NCBI GenBank assembly: GCA_900116395.1
Contig: FPAN01000002.1
Location: forward strand, 372,001-436,000
Origin: Lachnospiraceae bacterium XBD2001
Lineage (GTDB): Bacteria > Bacillota > Clostridia > Lachnospirales > Lachnospiraceae
Direction: 5' to 3'
Length of the DNA stretch: 64,000 bases
Shown one piece after another: positions 35,973 through 42,424 of the stretch. Position numbers and translations under genes: made by a program. How positions within the stretch are numbered: the stretch's first letter is position 1; every line of letters begins with the position of its first letter. The notes under the pieces were generated by a model, which worked only from the letters and a program-made list of their open reading frames with translations, was not told the DNA's origin and did not search any database.

Positions 35973-35998
35973 CGCCCAGAGCCGCATTGCGGGGCGCT
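35971..35998 (+). terminator. GC-rich hairpin at the end of the phosphofructokinase gene
   Basis: Arms AGCGCCC and GGGCGCT with a 14-base loop. The first arm overlaps the last two bases of the stop codon. There is no T-run, so it may stabilise the 3' end rather than terminate. Its loop sequence returns, with one base changed, in the centre of the palindrome near 36.64 kb. Confidence 0.4.
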
Positions 35999-36011
35999 AC
36001 TATGGGCCAAA

Positions 36012-36558
36012 ATCAGTATTTGAATTGTCTTGGCGCATAGATACTGATGTAGTATCGCACTTGCTGGTATACCCATAGGCCGAAATCAGTATTTCAGTCT
36101 GTAGGAAGCGCATATACTGAAATCTGACTCCAGACGAGACTCGCCCAAGGCGCTGAAATCAGTATTTGAATTGTCATAGCATTCAGATACTGAAGCAGTA
36201 TCGCCATAGCAGGCAATCCAGAGTGTTAGAATCAGTATATGAGGCTATAGAAAGAGTAAATACTGAAATATAGCTCTGTGCCAGACAACCCCAAGGGGCT
36301 GAAATCAGTATATGAATTGTCCTGACGTTCAGATACTGATGTAGTATCGTACTTAATGTGATACCCATAGGCCTAAATCAGTATTTCAGCCTGTAGAAAG
36401 CGCATATACTGAAATCTGACTCCAGACGAGACTCGCCCAAAGCTCTGAAATCAGTATATGAATTGTCATAGCGTTCAGATACTGAAATAGTATCGCCTCT
36501 GCTGGGATTCCGAAGTGTTAGAATCAGTATATGAGGCTGTAGAAAGAATAAATACTGA
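36012..36558. repeat. Array of eight palindromes with exact 73-bp period (family 1)
   Basis: Eight units start at 36012, 36085, 36158, 36231, 36304, 36377, 36450 and 36523, each exactly 73 bases from the last. Each has a left arm ATCAGTAT and a right arm ATACTGA(T/A) that begins exactly 29 bases after the left arm. The 21-base interiors are of three kinds in the order a, b1, a, b2, a, b1, a, b2, so there is also a 292-base higher-order repeat. The ~36-base linkers follow the same order and often hold AGTATCG. No gene overlaps the array. Function is unknown; protein-binding array or multi-hairpin transcript are options. Confidence 0.92.
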
Positions 36559-36591
36559 AATCCGCATATAGTATGCGGAGAATCTCTATGA

Positions 36592-36705
36592 TTGGCCTTG
36601 TCAAATATTGATAAGAATTCGTAACAAAGTCAAGCCCAGAGCCGCTTTGCGGGGCGAAGCCGGCTTGACGAAGAGAAGAATTCTTATAAGATGTTGACAG
36701 GCCAA
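36592..36705. repeat. 114-bp imperfect palindrome, possible MITE-like element
   Basis: The outer arms are near-complementary over ~27 bases (TTGGCCTTGTCAAATATTG with partner ending GACAGGCCAA, both meeting at GAATTC). Inner arms GTCAAGCC and GGCTTGAC enclose a centre that nearly repeats the hairpin at the phosphofructokinase stop. A cruciform or long stem-loop transcript is possible. No flanking target duplication was seen. Confidence 0.65.
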
Positions 36706-36935
36706 GCAGAGAAGAGAAAATAAGAGCAACAGAAATAATATTTGGTGGCAATGTGCCACGTTCTTCTACAGGAAGAGTATTAAAACTTGCCTTCTCAAGC
36801 TCAAATTTCTCTTTTGCTCTTGTCCAAATGGTAAGATTTTTTATAACAATTTTTGCCACTGTCGTGTACAAATATTTTAATTTCCAGAATTGCCTTCGTT
36901 TCGGGCAGTGTAGAACTTCTCTCAACCACGCGGGT
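36706..36935 (-). other. AT-rich stretch with coding-like minus frame, no supported gene
   Basis: This stretch between the palindrome and the recN leader has a minus-strand open frame starting near 36925 (TTG) with a plausible composition (KIVIKNLTIWTRAKEKFELE, then ASFNTLPVEERGTLPPN). It runs straight into the palindrome and the 73-bp array, so it cannot be an ordinary full gene. It could be a remnant of a mobile element. No family was recognised and no good ribosome site is present. Confidence 0.25.
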
Positions 36936-36980
36936 TAGAGGGGTATTTATTAAACGTTTATTAAATCTTCAAAAATAGGG

Positions 36981-37008
36981 ATGACAAATCGGAATGGGAT
37001 TGTATAAT
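36981..37008 (+). promoter_or_regulatory. Promoter before the recN leader
   Basis: ATGACA, a 16-base spacer and a perfect TATAAT. Transcription would start near 37015, giving a leader of about 120 bases before recN. Confidence 0.5.
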
Positions 37009-37014
37009 GAACAT

Positions 37015-37118
37015 GCTCTTGGGGAGCGAATCATACAAGTCCTTTCTAGCAGCCGGTTTCCGTGGCACTCCGCCATGGAACTCGGTGAAGAATCCCGGTA
37101 GTCCCCTGTAGGTTTTTT
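37015..37118 (+). other. Structured leader or small RNA before recN, unidentified
   Basis: The region downstream of the promoter folds well on inspection. A long hairpin pairs CCGGTTTCCGTGGC (37053-37066) with GCCATGGAACTCGG (37072-37085) over a 5-base loop, and an outer stem pairs GGGGA (37021-37025) with TCCCC (37102-37106). A run of six T follows at 37113-37118, so a small RNA or an attenuator ending just before recN is possible. It does not match any riboswitch consensus that I can recall with confidence. Confidence 0.4.
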
Positions 37119-37135
37119 ATAGAATAGGTGAAGCG

Positions 37136-38815
37136 ATGTTAGTTAGTTTGCATGTCAAAAATTTAGCATTAATCGATGAAGAAGAAATCCTCTTCGGTGA
37201 TGGCCTAAACATCTTGTCCGGTGAGACCGGAGCTGGTAAGTCCATCATCCTTGGTGCCCTGGACTTGGCCCTTGGCGGCAAGATCCAGAAGGATGCTCTT
37301 CGTGACGAGAATGCAGAAGGCTTGGTGGAGGCTGTTTTTTCTGTAAGCACCGACAAAGAGCGGGAGGCTCTGCGTGCCTTGGAAATCGAGCCATACGATG
37401 ATGAGGTAATTCTCACACGTAAGATTTCCGCAACCCGTGCTGCAGCCCGCATCAATGGCGAGACGGTGCCTGCCGGAAAAATGCGAGACGTGGGAGCTCT
37501 TTTATTGGATATCCACGGACAGCACGATCACCAGTCCTTGTTACATAAGAAGAAGCATTTGGAATTCTTGGATGCTTTTGCGAAGGATGCCCTCGGTTCC
37601 CGCAAGGAAGAGCTGGCGGAGGCGTATCGCGCCTATGTTTCCAAGAAGGAAGAGTATGACAATGCCAACTTGGATGAGCAGGCCCGTGCCAGAGAACTCT
37701 CTTTTTTACAGTATGAAGTAGAAGAGATTGAGAATGCCAAGCTGCGTCCCGGCGAGGATGACGAGGTGGAAGAGGAATATCGCAAGATGGCCAATTCCCA
37801 CAAGATCATGGATGCGCTGAACGAGGCTTATGGCGAGACCGGAGCGGCGGATGCTGCGGGAGACCGCATTGGTCGGGCACTTCGCATGATTCACATGGTC
37901 AGCGAGTACGACGAGGCTATAGGTAGCCTGGCGGATCAGCTAGCGGATGTGGATAATCTGTTGAATGATTTCAATCGGGAATTGTCCGATTATATGAGCT
38001 CCGCGGAGTTTAACGGGGAGCGGTTTGCTGAGGTGGAGAGCCGCCTGAACCTGATTAATGATTTGAAGGCCAAGTACGGCGCGTCTATTGAGCTGATTCT
38101 TGAGGAGCTTGAGAAAAAGCAGGCCCGCATCGAGAAGCTGGCGGATTACGATTTGTATCTGGAGAATCTGGCCAAGGAAGTGGCTTCCTTGGAGGCAGAG
38201 GTGGCACGATTGTGCGACGAGATTTCCGGTATTCGTAAGAGCGCGGCGGAGGATTTGTGTGCGCAGGTGCGCCAGAGCTTGTTGGATTTGAACTTCTTAG
38301 ATGTGAAGTTTTCTATGGATTTTGCAGAGCTTGCCCATTACACCGCCAACGGTAAGGATGATTGTGAGTTCTTGATTTCCACTAACCCGGGTGAGCCGGT
38401 GCGTCCGCTGAAGGACATTGCTTCCGGTGGTGAGTTGTCCCGTGTCATGCTGGCGTTGAAGACAGTGATGGCAGAGGGCGATGAGATTGATACCTTGATT
38501 TTCGATGAGATTGATGCCGGTATCTCCGGTCGTACGGCCCAGGCGGTTTCCGAGAAGTTAAGTGTCCTCGGTCGCCGTCATCAGGTGATTTGTATTACCC
38601 ACTTGCCACAGATTGCTGCTATGGCGGATCATCACTTCTTGATTGAGAAGAATGTGGAGAGTGGCGCAACCATTTCCCGTATTCATTCGTTGTATGGGGA
38701 TGAGATCGTGGATGAGCTGGCACGTATGCTTGGTGGTGCGGTGATTTCCGACGCAGTTCGTGAGAACGCAAGAGAGATGAAGAACTTAGCGTCAGCTAAG
38801 AAAGATAGTTTATAA
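37136..38815 (+). CDS. recN: DNA repair protein RecN
   Basis: A 559-residue SMC-like ATPase of double-strand break repair. The Walker A motif is GETGAGKS (29-36) and is preceded by NLALIDEEEILFGDGLNIL, the usual RecN opening. A central helical region (about 150-370) forms the coiled coil. The C-terminal part has the ABC signature region DIASGGELSRVMLALK and the Walker B LIFDEIDAGISG, then CITHLPQIAAMADHHFLI. Length is typical. It is preceded by a promoter and a structured leader. Confidence 0.95.
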   Translation: MLVSLHVKNLALIDEEEILFGDGLNILSGETGAGKSIILGALDLALGGKIQKDALRDENAEGLVEAVFSVSTDKEREALRALEIEPYDDEVILTRKISATRAAARINGETVPAGKMRDVGALLLDIHGQHDHQSLLHKKKHLEFLDAFAKDALGSRKEELAEAYRAYVSKKEEYDNANLDEQARARELSFLQYEVEEIENAKLRPGEDDEVEEEYRKMANSHKIMDALNEAYGETGAADAAGDRIGRALRMIHMVSEYDEAIGSLADQLADVDNLLNDFNRELSDYMSSAEFNGERFAEVESRLNLINDLKAKYGASIELILEELEKKQARIEKLADYDLYLENLAKEVASLEAEVARLCDEISGIRKSAAEDLCAQVRQSLLDLNFLDVKFSMDFAELAHYTANGKDDCEFLISTNPGEPVRPLKDIASGGELSRVMLALKTVMAEGDEIDTLIFDEIDAGISGRTAQAVSEKLSVLGRRHQVICITHLPQIAAMADHHFLIEKNVESGATISRIHSLYGDEIVDELARMLGGAVISDAVRENAREMKNLASAKKDSL

Positions 38816-38825
38816 ATATGATTTG

Positions 38826-38850
38826 TTCGGCGCAGCAACATGCTGCGCCG
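38826..38850 (+). terminator. Strong hairpin downstream of recN
   Basis: GGCGCAGCA and TGCTGCGCC are perfect arms over a 3-base loop, starting 10 bases after the recN stop. There is no immediate T-run; a second GGCGC-loop-GCGCC stem and a T-rich stretch follow by 38893. It probably ends or stabilises the recN transcript. Confidence 0.5.
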
Positions 38851-38960
38851 CGTATAGACCGGCGCATCGCGCCTGTCATTCTAGTTTTTTCAAGTGGCAT
38901 TCGCCACGGAATTTCCAAGAGAGTAGTTGTAGTATTGATCTAAATGAAAGTGAGGATTTG

Positions 38961-39287
38961 ATGATTATCAGGGATTCTTTGCGCAATCAGATGGGAGATA
39001 TCTGCGCTTATGAGCTGCAGTTACAGGATTTGAAGCAGGGCATGGAGTATATTCGCTTTGCCAGCATGCAGTCCGCGCCGGAGCGGGCCTGGTACCGCGT
39101 TTCGCACATGCGGGATATTGTCCGCCGCCAGCAGGTTGTCTTTGAGCGCCGTGTTGCACTGATGGAGAGCTGGCGCGGGCGCTTGTACTGTTTGTGGTAT
39201 CGCAGCCTCGTGAAGCTGGGCGCGTATGGCCTTTTGGCCAACGCACCCCTGGCCCTGCTACCCGATAAGCAGCGGGAGAATCAGTAA
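38961..39287 (+). CDS. Small hypothetical protein with basic, aromatic C-terminus
   Basis: A 108-residue product starting at ATG 38961, 5 bases after GAGG; the open frame before it runs through the recN terminator hairpin and is not likely translated. The middle is helical and rich in Gln, Met and Arg (YELQLQDLKQGMEYIRFASM, then VRRQQVVFERRV) and a mildly hydrophobic helix follows (LYCLWYRSLVKLGAYGLL). Its last three codons and stop lie inside a family 1 palindrome arm, so the array forms its C-terminus. No family was recognised. Confidence 0.5.
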   Translation: MIIRDSLRNQMGDICAYELQLQDLKQGMEYIRFASMQSAPERAWYRVSHMRDIVRRQQVVFERRVALMESWRGRLYCLWYRSLVKLGAYGLLANAPLALLPDKQRENQ

Positions 39288-39692
39288 TTCGCCGCCCTGG
39301 CCGGGAATATACTGATATGGCGAAGCGGCAGGAGTAGGAGCAGGGAAGGAAGGGCATATTTTTAGTGAAGTGAAGCTGACGGTTATACTTCACTAAAGAA
39401 TGGCATGGCTCCCGAGCAGCTGAGTATCGCAGATTGTAGTGAAGTTCTCGCAAGGCGAGCCCTTCACTAATAATTGACGCGCCTCCCGTGCTCATGAGTA
39501 TCGCGGATTGTAGTGAAGTTCTCGCAGGGCGAGCCCTTCACTAAAGAATGGCATGGCTCTCGAACTGCTGAGTATCGCGGATTGTAGTGAAGTTCTCGCA
39601 AAGCGAGCCCTTCACTAATAATTGACGCGCCTCCCGTGCTTATGAGTATCAGAATCATTAGTGAAGTGGATGATATTTTTGGATTATGACTA
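39280..39692. repeat. Mixed array: one family 1 and five family 2 palindromes (74-bp period)
   Basis: A family 1 unit lies at 39280-39316 (arms 29 bases apart). Family 2 units start at 39363, 39437, 39511, 39585 and 39659, each exactly 74 bases apart, with left arm TAGTGAAG and right arm CTTCACTA beginning 25 bases later. The last right arm (about 39685) is degenerate. Units 2-4 have an inner stem CTCGC-loop-GCGAG; unit 1 has a different interior. Linkers share GAGTATCGC. The array ends just before a nuclease-like gene. Confidence 0.9.
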
Positions 39693-39707
39693 AGATTGGA
39701 GTTTTTT

Positions 39708-40505
39708 ATGAATCAATCAGAGATTAAGAGCCGGCAGAGAATGCTTCTGGCCGAGCGTAAGAGTATTGCTAAGCTGTCTGCCAATGCTCCAAAGGAGAAC
39801 CTGCAGATTAATAGAAACAAGTTTGGGTACTATTTTTATTCCAGATATGTGGATGTAGAAGGCAAGGAGCATCGGAAATACATACACCGTAAGGAGAAGG
39901 AATTGATTACGCGCCTTGCATTGAAGAGGTACTGTCATCTTCGTGACAAGGAAATACAGTTAGAATTGGATGCGTTGGAGAGTTACGAGAAGGTAGGACA
40001 ATTCCATGGGCGGTATTCGGCGGAGGATTTGCTTTATCGAACGCCGGTAATATCAGAACTATTGCAGCCGATTTTAAAGCCGGTAGCGTATCGCGCAAAG
40101 CAATGGGTCGAGGAAGGTAATCCAAGCACCTACCGCGAAGAAGAAAAACGCCACAGCTCCAAGGGCGGTTTAAAAGTCCGCTCCAAGGCGGAAGCCATGA
40201 TTGCAAGCTGTTTAGAAGAGCGTGGCATACCCTTCCGCTATGAGGACCGCATACGCTTACAAGGCGGAAGTGCAATTCCGGATTTTACCATTATGAATCC
40301 GACAACCGGGAAGAAAATCTATTGGGAGCACCTTGGCATGATGGATGACATGGCTTATTACGAATCTGCAATTGAGAAGCTGGCCATGTACCAGGCGAAT
40401 GGGATCTATCTCGGCAATAACCTAATCCTGACGGTAGAAACTTTGCAACAACCACTGACTTATAAGACGATTCAGGGAATGGTGGAGAGCATTATTGACT
40501 GCTAG
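39708..40505 (+). CDS. PD-(D/E)XK nuclease-like protein
   Basis: The ATG at 39708 (GGAG 6 bases before) is used; a TTG four codons earlier lacks a site. The 265-residue product has a charged helical N-terminal half. From about residue 155 comes a nuclease-like core: VRSKAEAMIASCLEERGIPF (E162), AIPDFTIM (D192) and YWEHLG (E207-His-Leu-Gly), followed by YESAIEKLAMYQANGI. The spacing of E, D and E suits the PD-(D/E)XK fold, with His in place of the usual lysine position. It lies alone between two repeat arrays, with a toxin-antitoxin pair after it. A role in phage or element defence is possible but unproved. Confidence 0.55.
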   Translation: MNQSEIKSRQRMLLAERKSIAKLSANAPKENLQINRNKFGYYFYSRYVDVEGKEHRKYIHRKEKELITRLALKRYCHLRDKEIQLELDALESYEKVGQFHGRYSAEDLLYRTPVISELLQPILKPVAYRAKQWVEEGNPSTYREEEKRHSSKGGLKVRSKAEAMIASCLEERGIPFRYEDRIRLQGGSAIPDFTIMNPTTGKKIYWEHLGMMDDMAYYESAIEKLAMYQANGIYLGNNLILTVETLQQPLTYKTIQGMVESIIDC

Positions 40506-40522
40506 ATGTGTAAAACATCTGC

Positions 40523-40575
40523 TTGCAAAAGTAAAACAATCGCATTATTCTTATAGTATAAGGAGGGTTGTTTTA
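40523..40575 (+). promoter_or_regulatory. Promoter and palindromic operator of the toxin-antitoxin pair
   Basis: TTGCAA, a 17-base spacer and TATTCT (40546-40551) form the promoter. An inverted repeat with arms TAAAACAA (40532-40539) and TTGTTTTA (40568-40575) brackets the -10 box and the AGGAGG site. This fits autorepression by the antitoxin, as in other RelB/DinJ systems. Confidence 0.5.
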
Positions 40576-40868
40576 TGGCAACTACAACGGTAAAAGATAC
40601 GAACTTTAATATGAGAATGAATAAACAAAAGAAGATAAGCTTAGAAGAATTGTATGGAAGCCTAGGCATGACATTGGCCGAAGCGGTGAATATATTTTTT
40701 GAAAAATCCTTAATGGAGGGCGGAATCCCATTTGATGTCAGAGTACCTCGCTATAACAGGGAGACCGAGGCTGCCATCCAGGAGGCCAAGGATATCATGA
40801 ATGGAAAAAAGCACGTCAAATCCTACGCAACAGCTTCTGAGCTATTTGCGGAGCTGGATGAGGAATGA
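40575..40868 (+). CDS. RelB/DinJ-family antitoxin
   Basis: A 97-residue antitoxin. The N-terminal ribbon-helix-helix region reads TVKDTNFNMRMNKQKKISLEELYGSLGMTLAEAVNIFFEKSL, and GGIPFDVRVP is the DinJ/RelB-typical linker before the toxin-binding tail. It overlaps the toxin gene by ATGA, so amounts are coupled. It neutralises the toxin and probably represses the operon through the palindrome at its start. Confidence 0.88.
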   Translation: MATTTVKDTNFNMRMNKQKKISLEELYGSLGMTLAEAVNIFFEKSLMEGGIPFDVRVPRYNRETEAAIQEAKDIMNGKKHVKSYATASELFAELDEE

Positions 40869-41146
40869 AGTATACATTAAGGACTACAACGAAGTTTAGG
40901 AAAGACTACAAGCGCTGTAAGAAACGTGGTTGTAATATACGGCTTTTGGAGGAAGTGCTTGATGCTTTATTAAGTGGAGAAGAGCTTAACGCTAAGTATT
41001 ATGATCATCCCTTGCATGGGAATTATGAAGGCTTTCATGAGTGCCATATTCTGCCGGATTGGCTTTTGATCTATGCGAAGAATGAGAACGAGCTAATTCT
41101 TACAGCTACGAGAACAGGGAAACATAGTGATTTATTCGATGAATAA
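40865..41146 (+). CDS. YafQ-family mRNA interferase toxin
   Basis: A 93-residue RelE-superfamily toxin. It shows TTTKFRKDYKRCKKRG at the start, then KYYDHPLHGNYEGFHECHILPDWLLIY and ATRTGKHSDLF, where the several His, the Asp and the final Phe match the YafQ active-site pattern. It would cut mRNA on the ribosome when antitoxin is lost. The gene lies on an islet between two repeat arrays that share sequence. Confidence 0.9.
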   Translation: MKYTLRTTTKFRKDYKRCKKRGCNIRLLEEVLDALLSGEELNAKYYDHPLHGNYEGFHECHILPDWLLIYAKNENELILTATRTGKHSDLFDE

Positions 41147-41158
41147 CGGGTGATGATT

Positions 41159-41347
41159 ATGAATGGACAATATAATGCTAGACCATATTCTAAGGCGGAA
41201 ATTCCGGAAGTCCAGATTGACTATCGTGGGCTTGTTCAGTATGCGAAGGCTTTGAATAAAACAGTTCCGGAATTAACAGATGCAGAGAAAGAAATGTTCA
41301 TCAAGAACATGACAATGGATGAAGTTCGAGAAAAAATGCTTCCATAG
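41159..41347 (+). CDS. Small hypothetical protein downstream of the toxin
   Basis: A 62-residue acidic product starting at ATG 41159 (GGG 8 bases before; GTG 41150 and ATG 41153 are alternatives). It reads MNGQYNARPYSKAEIPEVQ, then LVQYAKALNKTVPELTDAEK and ends in MTMDEVREKMLP. It follows the toxin by about a dozen bases and may be part of its operon. No family was recognised. Confidence 0.45.
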   Translation: MNGQYNARPYSKAEIPEVQIDYRGLVQYAKALNKTVPELTDAEKEMFIKNMTMDEVREKMLP

Positions 41348-41395
41348 CATTGTGGATGAGGAATGAACCTTGGGGCCTGAGTAATCAGGTCCTTT

Positions 41396-41732
41396 TTCAG
41401 TATCTGTACACTGTCTGGAAGCAAATACTGATATGGCGAAGAGGCAGGAGTAGGAGCTGGAGAGGAAGGGCAATTCTTAGTGAAGTGAAGCTGATGGTTA
41501 TACTTCACTAAAGAATGGCATGGCTTCCGGGCTGCTGAGTATCGCAGATTGTAGTGAAGTTCTCGCAAGGCGAGCCTTTCACTAAAGAATGGCAAGCATC
41601 CCGAGCTCATGAGTATCGCAGATTATAGTGAAGTCCTCGCAAGGCGAGCCCTTCACTAAAGAATGGCATGCATCCAGAGCTCATGAGTATCAAAAACTAT
41701 AGTGAAATCCTTGTAGAATGAGGACTTCACTA
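41396..41732. repeat. Mixed array: one family 1 and four family 2 palindromes
   Basis: A family 1 unit lies at 41396-41432 (arms 29 bases apart); family 2 units start at 41478, 41552, 41626 and 41700, exactly 74 bases apart, right arms 25 bases after left arms. The first ~190 bases closely resemble 39280-39470, including the linker between family 1 and family 2. This makes the two arrays direct repeats that enclose the nuclease and toxin genes. Confidence 0.9.
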
Positions 41733-41800
41733 AAAAATGACACATTCCTGGCGCCGGGGGAGAGGTGAAATGGATAGAAGTCCTCATGCCTCCCCCATGA

Positions 41801-41829
41801 TTGTATTTTCCTCACACATCTACTAAAAT
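41801..41829 (+). promoter_or_regulatory. Promoter before the lipoprotein gene
   Basis: TTGTAT, a 17-base spacer and TAAAAT, followed by a start about 37 bases on. An inverted pair GGGGGAG and CTCCCCC lies just upstream. Confidence 0.5.
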
Positions 41830-41865
41830 ATGACCTAGTGAATCGAACTAGAAAGAGGTAGAGAT

Positions 41866-42411
41866 ATGAAAGCTAGTAAATATATGGTAGCGCTTGCGCT
41901 GACAGCAACCATGACCGCTTCCCTCATCGGCTGCGGAAGCTCTGATGATGTGAAGGTCATCGATGGCAATTCTAAGACCGAGACTACTTCCGAGGCGGAT
42001 AAGACAACCGCAGCTGGATACGTCTTCTCTTACAAGGGAACCGAGATTCCGGTGGATGCAGATTTCGCACCAATCCTTGAGGCTCTGGGCGAGCCGGGAA
42101 GCTACTTCGAATCCCCAAGCTGCGCGGCACAGGGCATTGGCAAGCACTACACCTACAATGATTTCGAGATTGAGACCTATCCGGATGGGGATGTGGACCG
42201 TGTACTCTATGTGATGTTAAAATCCGACGCAGTCTCCACTGCAGAGGGCGTGAACACATCTTCCACCAAGGAAGACATCATCGCTGCATACGGCGAGCCA
42301 ACGGAAGAAGTCACCGGATCCTTGATCTATGAGACAGGCGACATGAAGCTGAAGTTCTTATTCAACGATGGAACCATGGTCTCCATCGAGTACGATAGCT
42401 TGAAGGCATAG
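41866..42411 (+). CDS. Surface lipoprotein of unknown function
   Basis: A 181-residue secreted lipoprotein. The signal peptide ends in the lipobox LIGC with the lipidated Cys at residue 23. A Ser/Thr/Asp-rich linker follows, then a globular domain from about residue 50: YKGTEIPVDADFAPILEALG, then CAAQGIGKHYTYNDFEIETYPDGDVDRV and later AAYGEP. The two GEP segments suggest an internal repeat, like SmpA/OmlA-type or DUF-type small lipoproteins. It is followed 13 bases on by the transglutaminase gene, so both probably act at the cell wall. Confidence 0.7.
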   Translation: MKASKYMVALALTATMTASLIGCGSSDDVKVIDGNSKTETTSEADKTTAAGYVFSYKGTEIPVDADFAPILEALGEPGSYFESPSCAAQGIGKHYTYNDFEIETYPDGDVDRVLYVMLKSDAVSTAEGVNTSSTKEDIIAAYGEPTEEVTGSLIYETGDMKLKFLFNDGTMVSIEYDSLKA

Positions 42412-42424
42412 GAAGAGGACGAAC

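Noticed and set aside
34728-35987. A 419-residue minus-strand frame over the phosphofructokinase gene
   Set aside because: It is the complement of a well-supported gene; His- and Leu-rich composition shows it is a codon shadow.
36012-36558. CRISPR array (repeat ~37 bases, spacer ~36 bases, exact period)
   Set aside because: The linkers are not unique: they recur in the a/b1/b2 order and share words. The palindrome interiors vary more than a CRISPR repeat would, and no cas gene is present.
37015-37118. Cobalamin or manganese riboswitch
   Set aside because: Short words such as GGTG...CC and GGGGAG occur, but the remaining conserved boxes are missing and recN is not a usual target.
38968-39658. 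Minus-strand frames with repeated SEGLALRELHYN segments
   Set aside because: They are translations of the 74-bp palindromes and have no ribosome sites.
39280-41732. Integron-type attC sites around gene cassettes
   Set aside because: The palindromes lack the attC core triplets, occur in tandem without a gene between them, and no integrase was seen.
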